DNA of 64,000 nt from Brachionus rotundiformis (taxonomy: Eukaryota > Rotifera > Eurotatoria > Ploima > Brachionidae), in the NCBI GenBank assembly GCA_016802295.1, contig JAESIW010000199.1:687838-751837 (forward strand), written 5' to 3'. Positions 34,697 through 45,317 of the stretch are shown piece by piece. Under the pieces are notes generated by a model that was not told the origin of the DNA, ran no database searches, and saw only the letters and a list, made by a program, of their open reading frames with translations. How positions within the stretch are numbered: the first letter of the stretch is position 1; every line of letters starts with the position of its first letter. Both the position numbers and the translations under genes were made by a program.

Positions 34697-34960
34697 ATGT
34701 CATACAGAAAATTTAGATACATCTCTGGAATGGACAATTCAATTGATAGACACGAATATAGCGCATATTATCAACGAACACATCCATTTTCAAGTCCCTA
34801 TTCCAACTACAGAAATTCTCAAGATGAATTTTCCCTAATTGACAGAAACCGAGATGGTCGCATAGATTATTATGAGTTTAGGGATGCGGAATACAGAAAA
34901 CATGGTTATTATCCGGGTAGCTACAGTCATTATGGCTATGGAGGATATTATGGCTATTGA
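34697..34960 (+). CDS. Small EF-hand, Gly/Tyr-rich protein, left copy
   Basis: Encodes 87 aa. One canonical EF-hand loop, DRNRDGRIDYYE (about residues 50-61), has Ca2+ ligands at positions 1, 3, 5, 7 (backbone) and 12. An N-terminal segment GMDNSIDRHEY looks like a degenerate partner EF-hand. The C-terminus is a Tyr/Gly/Ser/His tail (PGSYSHYGYGGYYGY) like that of structural or adhesive proteins. No signal peptide is visible. The predicted protein is identical to that of the copy at 40026-40289, so expression could come from both loci. A Ca2+-responsive structural role is inferred. Confidence 0.8.
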   Translation: MSYRKFRYISGMDNSIDRHEYSAYYQRTHPFSSPYSNYRNSQDEFSLIDRNRDGRIDYYEFRDAEYRKHGYYPGSYSHYGYGGYYGY

Positions 34961-35427
34961 ACATCGAACAATCAATTTACAAAGCTATTTTTCACACACA
35001 ATTTTTAACACAATTTAATTTTTTTTCTAATTAATAAATTTTCTTTTAAAAAGATTTTGACAATTTTATTTTTTTTTATTCAAAAAAAATACATGTCCTT
35101 TCCAAAGGCAGCACAGTTCTGTCAAAAAATAAATAGTACAATTAAAACAAGAAATATTGTGTTCTACCATAGATTTGGACACACTTAATGATAAACAAAC
35201 TATTTTGGATATCTTTATGTTTCTTTTATTTGAAATGAGTTTATTTAAAAAATTGCTCTCATTTTGCAGATTTAAATGGGAAAATGTGAAACAATTTGCC
35301 AAAGATACATATTATACATAAATATTTTTAACAAATATATAAACACATTTTTTAATTTTTATATAAAAATGTCATTATTTTATAGTCTGTTGGTAAACTG
35401 CCTGTCATATTTCATCTTTCCTTTAAT

Positions 35428-36258
35428 CTATGGTATTTTGTTAAGCCATTCATAAAGATCTTTTAAATCAGATTCTTGATTTTTGATGCTCTTCAAAAGC
35501 TCCTCAACTTCAACCAAGCTCGGATGTTTTTGTTTCCAGCAGTCAACGAGTGATTTTACGTCAAAAAAAAGAAAAATGGCCGATAAAACAACAGTGCCAG
35601 TTCTAATAAATTTCATCGCAACCCTGCGGCTAACATTGACGCCCAAGTTGCTTAATATCTTTCTAACACCTAATGATTGAAGTCTCATGCTTCTCCAAAA
35701 TTGGCCGCCACCTCTGACAAAAAAGTCGATTCCAGAGCTAGCTCTGGCAAAGGAGGTTAAGTTGTGAAAACGTAGAAAATTGATGCTATTTACGCCTCTT
35801 TTCAATACTAAAAATGCAGATTTTGCTGCTGCCTCTTCTTCATCCATTCCATCTTCCACTAGTTTAGCGAAAGCAAACTCAATATCTTTAAAGTGTTGGC
35901 TAAGCTTTTCACCAACCTTGTTTCTACTTTTAATAGCTTTGGTGATTTGCTCTGTGAAATTTTTTGATGCAAAAAAGTCAAATGTTTCAGCTCCTATATT
36001 GACAGCCGCGCCACCAATTCCTAGGATGGTTCCTATCCCAGTAAAAGCAACTATTGATATACCGCCAGTAATGGGAGCAAGCACCAGAGCACCAACTAAA
36101 AAACCAACACCAGCTGTGGATACAGATGTACCAATTGTGCGAGCTACATTGCAGTTTTTGTGATGAGTCTCAATTTCAGTCATTTTCGTTTCTAGCATTC
36201 TTATAACTTCACTTGTTTTAATAATAAATTCTTTCAATTTTTCTATCGGGTTGTCCAT
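35428..36258 (-). CDS. Apolipoprotein L-like protein, complete copy
   Basis: Single exon, 276 aa. The N-terminal helix (KLKEFIIKTSEVI) is followed by HHKNCNVARTIGTS and a long Gly/Ala/Ile-rich hydrophobic hairpin (about residues 40-95; VGALVLAPITGGISIVAFTG), the hallmark of the apolipoprotein L family. These are lipid- and membrane-associated proteins that can insert in membranes and are linked to innate defence and cell death in vertebrates. A second hydrophobic segment (TGTVVLSAIFLFFDVKSLVD) lies near residue 225, as in the family, then a charged helical C-terminus. The downstream 40 percent of the gene lies inside inverted duplication 1; the N-terminal part is unique to this copy. Function in this organism is unknown. 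Confidence 0.8.
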   Translation of the reverse strand: MDNPIEKLKEFIIKTSEVIRMLETKMTEIETHHKNCNVARTIGTSVSTAGVGFLVGALVLAPITGGISIVAFTGIGTILGIGGAAVNIGAETFDFFASKNFTEQITKAIKSRNKVGEKLSQHFKDIEFAFAKLVEDGMDEEEAAAKSAFLVLKRGVNSINFLRFHNLTSFARASSGIDFFVRGGGQFWRSMRLQSLGVRKILSNLGVNVSRRVAMKFIRTGTVVLSAIFLFFDVKSLVDCWKQKHPSLVEVEELLKSIKNQESDLKDLYEWLNKIP

Positions 36259-37466
36259 TTTTTTAACTCTAATTTGTTTAAATTGTATCTATTTATATTA
36301 TTAGTTGAGGACTTTAAATAACTTTAATTTTGCCAAGTCAATATCACGTTTTTATTGTGAAATTTTATTAATCAATGGAAAAAAAAACATGGGTTCATGC
36401 CACCTAAGTCATACTAATATTGTACAATTCTTAAGAAATTGGCACATAAATTTTTATTTTTAATTATTTTAAAATTTTTATAAATTTAAAATTAGAGATA
36501 GGAATGGTGGCAGCTGGATTGCCAAAATGTTGTATTGGTTTTGATGAATAAAGTTGAAGATTTATAACTATTGAGAGAATTTTTAAGAGAAAAAAGAACC
36601 ATTCATTACTGTTCTCACCATCAAAAATTTTCTAATAATTAATCTTTAAATTTATTAAAATATTATTAAAAAAATCATAATTATTCTCTACTCAAGTGCC
36701 GTATTTCTCATAGTTTTATGGCAGTACTGTGCTGTCTTTGAAAGAATATTTAAATTTGTTAAATTAAAAAAGAATAACTTGACTCTCTGTGTCGGACCCA
36801 AGGTCCTCCCTTTCTCTTTTATCTATTTATTTAAATTTAATCTTTGTAAAAAATTCCTTTTGAATTTTAATATTTTGAAACTTAATAAAAAAAATAGAAA
36901 AGAGTTAATGGTAAACGTTTAAGATCTTTTAACAATGGTTTTTATTTTATTTTAAAAAAAAATTTAAAAATGATTTATATAACTAAAATGTTTTTTTTTG
37001 TGGCAGTAAATTTTTTCAGTAAGAAATAATAGAAAAGCAGTTTTTTCACTTTTTTTAATGGTTAGTCTTGATTTAAATTTTGTTTTATATTGAGTTGAAC
37101 ACATGTGTTTTTGTGACATTTCAAAATCGATAATTTATGCAACTCAAAAACGTTTTTTGCAAAAGAAAAATTTTATTTGTTATTCTTGTCCAATTAAAGC
37201 ATTATCTTTTATTTTATTATTAAAATAGGATTAAAGTTAACAGAAAGACAAAAAGGAGCGGCAAACTCATCAATTCGTGGTCCAATAATATTTATCCTCT
37301 TATTTTAATCCACTTACTAATTAACATAATCTCACAGTTTTGAAATGTCACTTGACGACTCAATAAGTTTTCAAGCATTTTGATTTCTTATGAAAAATGC
37401 CAGAGTGTGTTTATTTAAAGATGGATGAACTATCAAAATAGAGAAAAATAAAATCAGATGAAATCA
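36259..37466. other. Spacer of inverted duplication 1, no gene seen
   Basis: AT-rich; a short GC-richer palindromic word GGACCcaaGGTCC sits near 36795. Nothing coding recognised. Confidence 0.4.
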
Positions 37467-37610
37467 GATGTAAGGCATAACTTATCAGTCCCTAAAGTAG
37501 TTGAATTTTTCAGATTAGAACAAAATAATATGGAGTCTGATTTGTTGTTGTTTGCTGGTAATCTAATTAAGTCAATGACATCAAAAGCTAAAAAAAAGAA
37601 GAAAAGATAA
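37467..37610 (+). other. Open stretch without start, possible gene fragment
   Basis: 47 codons with balanced composition ending in a poly-Lys C-terminus and a stop; includes NMESDLLLFAGNLIKSM. It is not recognised and has no neighbouring exon that I can join. Confidence 0.2.
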
Positions 37611-37896
37611 AACGACAAGTTTTGGATTATGATAAAAACAATTTAGATTTATAGATTCGTGGCTTAGCTAATTTGCTAATTGCTATTTTTTTCTCTAAAA
37701 AAAATTCTCTAATTTACTTTCTCTATTTATTTCTTTTTTATAAATTTTTTCTCTAATTATTATTATTATTATTATTATTATTTATTTAAGTTTAAGTCAC
37801 ATTGACATTTATATTATAAAAATTAAAAAATTCAAATTAAAAAAATAAAATTAGTTATAGAAATATTCCTAATTTTCAAAGAATGTACACCATTAG

Positions 37897-38238
37897 TCAC
37901 CCGAACTCATAATTAACTTTTAATAAATTATTTAATACGCTATATAGATAAAAAAAATCTTGATTTATTTCCATATAATAAGTTATAATTGATAATACAA
38001 ATTTAATAGAGTCTACAAGGCTCACTTTGAGACTTCTAAAACTAAATGAAATCAAAGCTATTATAATTTTGGGTTCATAATCTAGGCAGTTGATAAACAA
38101 GCGCTTTTCTAAACGCTTAAGTTGTTCACAAAACGATGTATTTTTCTTGTCAGAAGTGGTTTGGCTTTCACGACTAAGGTGGAAAACTTCTTTACATAAT
38201 GAGCATCTATAATATTGACACTTAATTATCTCTATTTT
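37897..38238 (-). other. Open stretch (113 codons) of unknown origin
   Basis: A continuous minus-strand frame runs from about 38238 to a stop at 37897, with a Cys pair (RCSLCKEVFHLS) followed by a basic helix and a hydrophobic C-terminal half. No start codon fits; it lies directly downstream of the decayed reverse transcriptase on the same strand, so it may belong to that element or to a host exon. Confidence 0.25.
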
Positions 38239-38280
38239 TTTTCTCTAAAATAAAAATTCTCTAAAAAATTAGGCACACAG

Positions 38281-39050
38281 TATTCTAGACGCGGTCTCAC
38301 ATATGTATTGTTTTGTATGTTTTGTAAAGTTGCAAAAATGATTGGGCATCTCAATACACCAAAGTTTTCTTGAGCATTCTTGAGCACGTTGTTGGCTATT
38401 TTACACAGCTATCAATTTGATCAATCCACTTGAGTTTGTTGTTCACAACTATATTCAACTCTGATTTCATTGTCTACCAAACTCCGAGTTGCCAATATAC
38501 ATTACTTTACACTTTGACTCATTGAACCCCATTCTCCAGCGCTTAGTCTTGTCAGTATCCTCTTGTATTAGCATTTGATCGCTAGTATTTCTAATGACAC
38601 TGATTAATTTGCTATCATCTACAAACAGCTTACAAAATTGACTTGTTAGTTTGGGCGAGTCACCTGAACCCTGTGGGACCAAAGTTAGCATATCAACCCA
38701 ATCAGATTCGTGCTGACCAACTACTGCTCTCTGCTTCCTATCATGTAGAAAGTTATCGAGCCATGCCAAAAGCTTAACACTAAACCCAAAGCCTTTCAGT
38801 TTAATATTTAACAGCTTATATGGTCGAACGCTTTTGAGAATCTAAAAATAGTACCACTGAACTTTATACTCTACTCAAAGCCTCAGTGAAGATGTCTAGA
38901 TTTTCGAATGAGTTAGTTACACAGGATTTAGCTTGCATGAATATTTGTTGATGAGCTGATAGAAGATTGTGTTTCCATTAAATGGCTAACCAATTCATCT
39001 TTAATTAACTTCTCGATATGCTTTATTAGTATTGACAAAAGTGAAATTGA
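38281..39050 (-). pseudogene. Decayed non-LTR reverse transcriptase
   Basis: Reads WLDNFLHDRKQRAVVG, VPQGSG, KLFVDDSKLI and FNESKCKVMYIG in order, the palm and thumb motifs of a jockey/CR1-type RT. The catalytic YADD appears as FVDD. The segment between VPQGS and the catalytic box is deleted, and flanking frames are broken by stops. Confidence 0.8.
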
Positions 39051-39187
39051 GCGGGAGTTTTGAGTATTGATTTATTATTTATTTGTTTAAAACATTTAAT
39101 CAAAGTAACTTGATGTTTTGTTTTACATTTTAAATTTATTTTTATAATGATGAAAAATAAATTATTTTTATCCTCTCTTCTTTTTAT

Positions 39188-39265
39188 CATTCAATGTGTT
39201 CAAATCTATGGTAGAACACAATATTTCTTGTTCTAATTGTGCTAATAATTTTTTGACAGAATTAT
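39188..39265 (+). repeat. Junction duplication at the inner edge of inverted duplication 1
   Basis: These 78 bp (from ATCTATGGTAGAACACAATA to TTTTTTGACAGAA) are a slightly diverged direct copy of 39796-39873 in the right arm. The copy sits exactly where the apolipoprotein L-like homology starts, so it looks like template-switch filler at the breakpoint. Confidence 0.85.
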
Positions 39266-39558
39266 TTGTGAGAGGTGGCGGCCAATTTTGGAGAAGCATG
39301 AGACTTCAATCATTAGGTGTTAGGAAGATATTAAGCAACTTGGGCGTCAATGTTAGCCGCAGGGTTGCGATGAAATTTATTAGAACTGGCACTGTTGTTT
39401 TATCGGCCATTTTTCTTTTTTTTGACGTAAAATCACTCGTTGACTGCTGGAAACAAAAACATCCGAGCTTGGTTGAAGTTGAGGAACTTTTGAAGAGCAT
39501 CAAAAATCAAGAATCTGATTTAATAGATCTTTATGAATGGCTTAACAAAATACCATAG
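39208..39558 (+). pseudogene. Truncated apolipoprotein L-like copy with a chimeric start
   Basis: The right arm holds only the C-terminal 95 or so residues of the apolipoprotein L-like protein (from VRGGGQFWRSM to the stop), differing from the complete copy at one residue (Lys to Ile near the end). The junction duplication supplies an in-frame ATG (39208) and about 21 new residues (MVEHNISCSNCANNF...), making a 116-aa open frame. It lacks the hydrophobic hairpin, so it is probably non-functional, but it is an intact chimeric ORF. Confidence 0.7.
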
Positions 39559-40025
39559 ATTAAAGGAAAGATGAAATATGACAGGCAGTTTACCAACAGA
39601 CTATAAAATAATGACATTTTTATATAAAAATTAAAAAATGTGTTTATATATTTGTTAAAAATATTTATGTATAATATGTATCTTTGGCAAATTGTTTCAC
39701 ATTTTCCCATTTAAATCTGCAAAATGAGAGCAATTTTTTAAATAAACTCATTTCAAATAAAAGAAACATAAAGATATCCAAAATAGTTTGTTTATCATTA
39801 AGTGTGTCCAAATCTATGGTAGAACACAATATTTCTTGTTTTAATTGTACTATTTATTTTTTGACAGAACTGTGCTGCCTTTGGAAAGGACATGTATTTT
39901 TTTTGAATAAAAAAAAATAAAATTGTCAAAATCTTTTTAAAAGAAAATTTATTAATTAGAAAAAAAATTAAATTGTGTTAAAAATTGTGTGTGAAAAATA
40001 GCTTTGTAAATTGATTGTTCGATGT

Positions 40026-40289
40026 TCAATAGCCATAATATCCTCCATAGCCATAATGACTGTAGCTACCCGGATAATAACCATGTTTTCTGTATTCCGC
40101 ATCCCTAAACTCATAATAATCTATGCGACCATCTCGGTTTCTGTCAATTAGGGAAAATTCATCTTGAGAATTTCTGTAGTTGGAATAGGGACTTGAAAAT
40201 GGATGTGTTCGTTGATAATATGCGCTATATTCGTGTCTATCAATTGAATTGTCCATTCCAGAGATGTATCTAAATTTTCTGTATGACAT
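40026..40289 (-). CDS. Small EF-hand, Gly/Tyr-rich protein, right copy
   Basis: The predicted 87-aa protein is identical to that of 34697-34960, in opposite orientation, with the same loop DRNRDGRIDYYE. TATA (40391-40384), 5' leader and 3' flank are also conserved, so both copies should be transcribed. The coding region shows no difference in translation, while the outer promoter-distal DNA has diverged, suggesting recent duplication or gene conversion. Confidence 0.8.
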   Translation of the reverse strand: MSYRKFRYISGMDNSIDRHEYSAYYQRTHPFSSPYSNYRNSQDEFSLIDRNRDGRIDYYEFRDAEYRKHGYYPGSYSHYGYGGYYGY

Positions 40290-40383
40290 TTTCTCAAATG
40301 TTTAGCTTTTGATAAAAGTAGATTTTCCTAAAATGGTTTGTAAATAGTAAAATGTATTTTATTTTGCATCAAAATTCCAATTT

Positions 40384-40391
40384 CTTTTATA
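40384..40391 (-). promoter_or_regulatory. TATA box of EF-hand gene, right copy
   Basis: Reverse-strand TATAAAAG, the mirror of 34595-34602. Confidence 0.5.
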
Positions 40392-41164
40392 CCTGTTAAT
40401 GTTCAAAATTACAAAATTAAGAAAAATTGTGTAAAGACATGCTTGACTTGAGCCAAAACAAAAGAAAATAAAAGTGACTAATTTTTATCTTACGAAACTT
40501 ACGTAAATGATAAAATGTCTGTTAAAATTATTTAATTTTGAATAAATATTATGACACATAAAAATATCCCTAGGAAATATTTTTATTAAAGATAAAAGTT
40601 ATCTTTTCCCATTTATTAATTATTATTAAAAAATTTTTTTTCAAGTTAAATCAAATTAAATATTTTCCAATCATAAAAATAAAGCTTGCTTATATTATTT
40701 TTAAAAAAGTTTATTGACTTATTCAAATCTTTGCATATTTTGAGAATTTATATTTTAAAAATGAATTATCTTATACGTTTTTCATTAGAGATTTTAGCCT
40801 AATAAATTAAAAGCTGCTAAAAATTTTTGAATTAAATATTAAAAAGCGGTATATTGAATTTAAAAAACAAACAGTTCAAAAATATTTCCATTTTAGATAA
40901 ATTATACATTACTAAATTAAAATATATTTAAAATATGACTGCAACATGGTGCAACATACATTGTTGCATCTTTAAAAAGAGAAAATTAAGCTATTAGTTG
41001 CCAAAATTTATAAAAATTTACATTCATTTATAGCACTTTATTTAAAATAAGTATTTTATGTCTTAAAGATAAAAATAAAAAATTATTCTAATTTTTCTAT
41101 TCTTATTTTCATTCTTTACAAGTATTAATATTCAAGAAATTGATTTTAAAAATATTTTGATATT

Positions 41165-41835
41165 ACTGTAACATCGTGTTTGGGGAAAATATATTTTGGC
41201 TGAGATTTTAGTTCTATTCTACTTGTAACTGAGCTTTATCCATTTAAACCATAATTTTCCAGTCTCAGTGTCAAAGATGTTTGTTACTGCAATGCAAAGA
41301 CATTGCTGCTATATTTATGCTGGTATTTGATCTCTTTGTATCTGTCAACATTTAACTATTTAGGGCCAACAAAATATTTTATGGTAGATTTTAACATACA
41401 AAATACTAATCTAGACATAAATTAAATTATTGTTTTTTTTAAATAAATTTTTCTCTGTACTTGTTAAAAATAATTTAAGTTTTAAAACTTGTTAATCAAT
41501 ATTTTTCTAGATAAATTTTTAAATTAGATCCTTTTTCTTAATATTTTTTTGTTTTAAATCATTCTTTTAGATTATGATATTATTATTTAAAATTTAAATT
41601 TTTTTTAAGGCTAATAATCATTTAATTATTTATAATTGATAATTGGTATGTTCTCAAATTTCCGTTTTATGTTTTATATACATCTTTTTGTTTCATATAT
41701 TTTATACAAATAAATTGAAACAAAATACTGATTTTTCTAGATAAAGTAAAATTGTGAATATATTAGATTTTTAGATGAATTTCTAATAAATTAAATATAA
41801 TGAGTTGCAATTTTGATAAATAAAATTACACTAAT
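41165..41835. repeat. Inverted duplication 2, left arm, outer part
   Basis: Reverse complement of about 50765-51385 (shared words include CCAGTCTCAGTGTCAAAGATG and GCAATGCAAAGACAT). Its last 160 bp (41676-41835) recur in direct orientation at 45318-45476. Confidence 0.85.
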
Positions 41836-42909
41836 CGGCAGATAGAATACAGTCTCAACGATAAGGTTGAAAAAGGCTATCTTACAAAAAATAACATTAT
41901 TAGGAAGGATAATACATTTTTTTTACGAAGAGTCTTTAAAGCTAATTGCCAGCATTAAAAGACAAAAATTGAAGAAGATCGGTTACATTTATGTCCTTTC
42001 GTAGAGAACTAACTAAAATATCTTCTGATTTTAGTTGATTTAGAAATTCTACAAAAATTGATAAGGACAAAATTTTTGTGTTAAACAAATATGAGACCAG
42101 AAACAGATTTTCAAATATATCAACTGAGTTTATTGAAATCTTCAGAGTCATCCATTCTCATTTTGTAGATCAGAAAAAATTTATCAAAAGAGGCTTGATA
42201 TCAGACGAAACACTCTTAAATGTAGCTTAAATTTTAGAGATTTTAGAGATAAATTTTTTTTACGTATATGGCAGATTTTTCCAATTCTACAAGATCAAAG
42301 ACCAACTTTATGTTGCATTCAAACAAACTATTGTAAATACTAATTAAACCCTAAACCCTGTTATTTTTGCCATAGATGAGCACTATGAAAAAAGAATTAA
42401 ATGATAATTCAGTTGTTTTTCTTGAGCTTTTAAATTTAAGTTATGGTAAAACGATGTGCAATTGAAATAATTTTTTCAAAAAGATTATTTTCTGTTAATC
42501 AATCAAATTTCAACATTAGAAAATACCTTAGATTTTATTTTAATTTAAAAATCAATAATAATAAAAGAATGAAAAAAGAATAATTGAAAAAAAAAACTAT
42601 TGTTTGTGATACTTTTAAAAAAGTAGAAGCCTTTTGCCAAGGAATTCATTAATTAAAAACCCAGTTCTTATTAATTTCTTAACCGGTTTTAAAAGATGTT
42701 TAATTAAACTAATTTATACTAGCTACCTAATCCATAGACTGTAGAAAAATTTTTGAAAATAAAATAAAATATTTAGATAAAATTTCCGAATTAAATTATT
42801 TTTAAAAAGTCTTTTCTTAAATTTATTCAAATGTTAAAGTTCATTTGGACTGGAAAAAATCTTTAAATTAATAATTATTCAAGATAATGAATAATACAGC
42901 TGTCTTATT

Positions 42910-44223
42910 TTAATCTTCAACATTCTTCATTCTTTCGTAAAAATTGGTCAATATTTTAGTTATTTCATCTGTAGTAAAATACCACTCATTGCCAAATTCA
43001 TTCTTTGGATTTTTATCAGGATGATAATGATAGATTGCAGTTTGAATTGACTTTTTAAGATTTTTAGAATTTAAATCACTTTTAAAAGAATAATTTTGAA
43101 TTTTGGGCGGATATTCTTTATAAATAAAAGGCAAAAATTCAAATGAGCCCTTTTTTGCTATTTCTCTTAGCTTCTCAATATCTTTTTTAATCTTATTATA
43201 AACCCTGGCTCTTTGATTTGTAAATGACTGTTCCTCTTCTGCCAATTTTTCTTTCTGGTACTTCTCTAGAGCATTAGCGCAGCGTTTATACCATTTAAAG
43301 TGAGTAAGAACTTTAGGCCTAAGACTATCTATCAAATGCCAGCAACATCTATAGTTTGTTTTTGCTTTATCTTTAATTTTGAGAATTTCGTCATATATAT
43401 AACCTATGTCACTAAGTAATTCTGCTTCACATTCAACATCTTTACCTTTTAATTTGGTAATAGAATCCCTGTACCAATCTATTATGTCCCAGATTTGGTC
43501 AGTGTTCAAATATTCATTATTATTGATACATTCATTTAACAAATTTTGTGCAATGGTCTTAGATTGAAGACCTTCAAGAGTAAATCTTTGCAGAATATAA
43601 TCTTCTTTTAGCTCATCTAACTTTAGAATCATACCATCGTTCTTTTCAAAAAACTTTAAAGACTCTTCGTAAAAAAAATCACATTCATGATTAGTTGCCA
43701 AAGCGTTTTTTACCAAATTAGAGTTAATTAACTCATTTGCGATTCTAAAGTAACTTAGACAAATGTTATAATTTATCAATGCACAGACTTCCTTAATTGA
43801 AGATTCCTTTAGTTTCAGCAAATTATCTATTCTTTTCTTATAAGAATCATTTATTAAGCCATCATTATAATAATCAAATGAATTAGTAGCTTCTGATTTA
43901 ATATTTGCGATCCATTCATAATTCTGAACATCTTTACCGTAACTCAATGCGTCTGAAGCATGTTTTTGCGCCATGCGACTATAAAAATAGTATTCGCTTG
44001 TTTTTTCTCGGTTAGAGTAAAACTCTTGAAAGCGGAGAATTATTTTTAGTAAATTTTTGCATGCACTGCTCTGATCAAGTCTATCATGTGCCTCTGCAAA
44101 AGCTAAATTATAGAGCTTTTCAGCTTCGGTAAAACGTGATTTAAAAATCACCGGTGCTAGGTTGCTATTTAGCTGTTGATATATTTCATTCCCTTTTAGC
44201 CTGTAATAAACACTTTTGTTCAT
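42910..44223 (-). CDS. Helical-repeat protein with C-terminal J-domain motif
   Basis: Single exon, 437 aa, ATG at 44223. Most of the protein is predicted alpha-helical, with TPR-like helix pairs at the N-terminus (FTEAEKLYNLAFAEA) and a Lys/Glu-rich coiled region at about 330-355. Near the C-terminus HPDKN, preceded by LKKSIQTAIYHY and followed by a helix, is the signature loop of a DnaJ domain, which stimulates Hsp70 ATPase; here the J-domain is at the extreme C-terminus and its N-terminal helix is poorly conserved. A co-chaperone or cytosolic scaffold role is inferred. The gene is intact although its cassette is flanked by direct repeats and lies in a repeat-rich region. Confidence 0.65.
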   Translation of the reverse strand: MNKSVYYRLKGNEIYQQLNSNLAPVIFKSRFTEAEKLYNLAFAEAHDRLDQSSACKNLLKIILRFQEFYSNREKTSEYYFYSRMAQKHASDALSYGKDVQNYEWIANIKSEATNSFDYYNDGLINDSYKKRIDNLLKLKESSIKEVCALINYNICLSYFRIANELINSNLVKNALATNHECDFFYEESLKFFEKNDGMILKLDELKEDYILQRFTLEGLQSKTIAQNLLNECINNNEYLNTDQIWDIIDWYRDSITKLKGKDVECEAELLSDIGYIYDEILKIKDKAKTNYRCCWHLIDSLRPKVLTHFKWYKRCANALEKYQKEKLAEEEQSFTNQRARVYNKIKKDIEKLREIAKKGSFEFLPFIYKEYPPKIQNYSFKSDLNSKNLKKSIQTAIYHYHPDKNPKNEFGNEWYFTTDEITKILTNFYERMKNVED

Positions 44224-44689
44224 TCTTAAATTTAGAAAAAACTATTCATAAAAGATAAAATACAAAAAAGTCTAGTTTTTAGCCCCTAAAATTTTTAAAA
44301 AACTTTATAATAATTCAAAAATGTTTTAAAATTGAAACTAATTGATAAGTTCTGTTAAATGATTAGAAAATTTGTTAAGTGCTATTGGATAAGAAAAATT
44401 ATGCAAATAATTTCGTATGTTTAAACAAATATAAAAAGCTTTTATCAAATATTTTTAACAAATACCTTTTACTTTAGTTTTTCATTTTTAATTTATTTAT
44501 TTAGTAAAAAACGGCGAAGGTGATGAAAAAAAATAAAATAAATAATATAAAGTAAGGGCATTTTAGTCTTTCTATATAAATTTAGATATAATCAATGTTC
44601 TCATAATTGTGCTAGTCACATGATTTAATTTTAAATAAATAAATAAAATCCAAGAGATAATTTTTATATATATTTTTTTCATCATTTTT

Positions 44690-45200
44690 GCTTAGAAGGT
44701 CTTCGTTAATAGTCTTGTTTTTGTTTAGTTATTGATTCAGAAATTCAGTACTATATTGACTCAACAATTTTATCATTCTGACATCCTCAATTGTTCATGG
44801 AAACTTTTTTGATATTATCATTTATTTTTTCTTCGAGAACTTCTTAGTTTTCTGTTTTCATTTTCAATTCCTATTAGTATTTCGTTTAGTTCACTGAGAA
44901 CAGATTTCTTGCTTGTATTTTTTCCATTCTACCTTGATATTACTCTTGCGAATTTCTTGACCTTCAGCCGTTATTCAAAATGTTGTTTCTCTTTAAGAGT
45001 ATGATTTCAGTTGTTTCCATATTTAAGGCATGCATGATTCTGAATGTTTGGCTCATTTCCAAGACCCATAATTATTTTGATAATGGTTCTTTCAGCTGTT
45101 TTTAGCTTTCTTTGGTCGGTATACATGGTTCCCAAAAACCTATGTTTTGGCCATGCATTCTGGAATACATATGTGAGTTCTTGAAGTATTCGAAGTATTC
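44690..45200 (-). pseudogene. Non-LTR retrotransposon 3' fragment
   Basis: Minus-strand segments read MYTDQRKLKTAERTIIKIIM, CLKYGN and LNEI-IGIENENRKLR, in the order of the C-terminal region of the element at 63 kb (EGNIVKGLL, LNITRELEEEN). It is broken by stops and frameshifts. Confidence 0.5.
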
Positions 45201-45317
45201 ACTCAGAATAAAAAATATTTCATCTTAAAATAATGTTTTCCGGAATACACAAATAATACATATATTTTGAAAAAATATGTTATTCCGAAAATGCCGTTTC
45301 CAACGCCACAAAAGAAA

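Larger units (their letters stand above)
34085..35717. repeat. Inverted duplication 1, left arm
   Basis: Reverse complement of 39268-40985. From about 34440 to 35717 the arms are almost identical, including the whole EF-hand gene and the C-terminal 40 percent of the apolipoprotein L-like gene. From 34085 to 34440 homology continues but with many differences. The outer end matches the arm of the MITE at 21.5-21.9 kb. Confidence 0.9.
39268..40985. repeat. Inverted duplication 1, right arm
   Basis: Reverse complement of 34085-35717, spacer about 3.55 kb. Outer 0.5 kb more diverged and ending in the MITE-arm sequence (GCAACATGGTGCAACATACA). Confidence 0.9.
41836..45317. other. 3.48-kb cassette between 160-bp direct repeats, absent from the other arm
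   Basis: The right arm of inverted duplication 2 runs straight from sequence matching 45477 onward into sequence matching 41835 and below, with a single copy of the 160-bp repeat. Only the left arm has this extra segment. It contains the J-domain gene, a retrotransposon fragment (44690-45200) and a 69-codon minus frame (41942-42151) of unknown nature. It may be an insertion with a long repeat at each end, or the right arm may have lost it by recombination between the repeats. Confidence 0.8.

Noticed and set aside
35483..36163. Plus-strand ORFs opposite the apolipoprotein L-like gene
   Set aside because: Antisense shadows; the minus frame has the family hydrophobic hairpin.
36781..36830. GGACC...GGTCC palindrome as another twister
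   Set aside because: Lacks the CCCAAG loop order, TAAC and GGAGGG elements.
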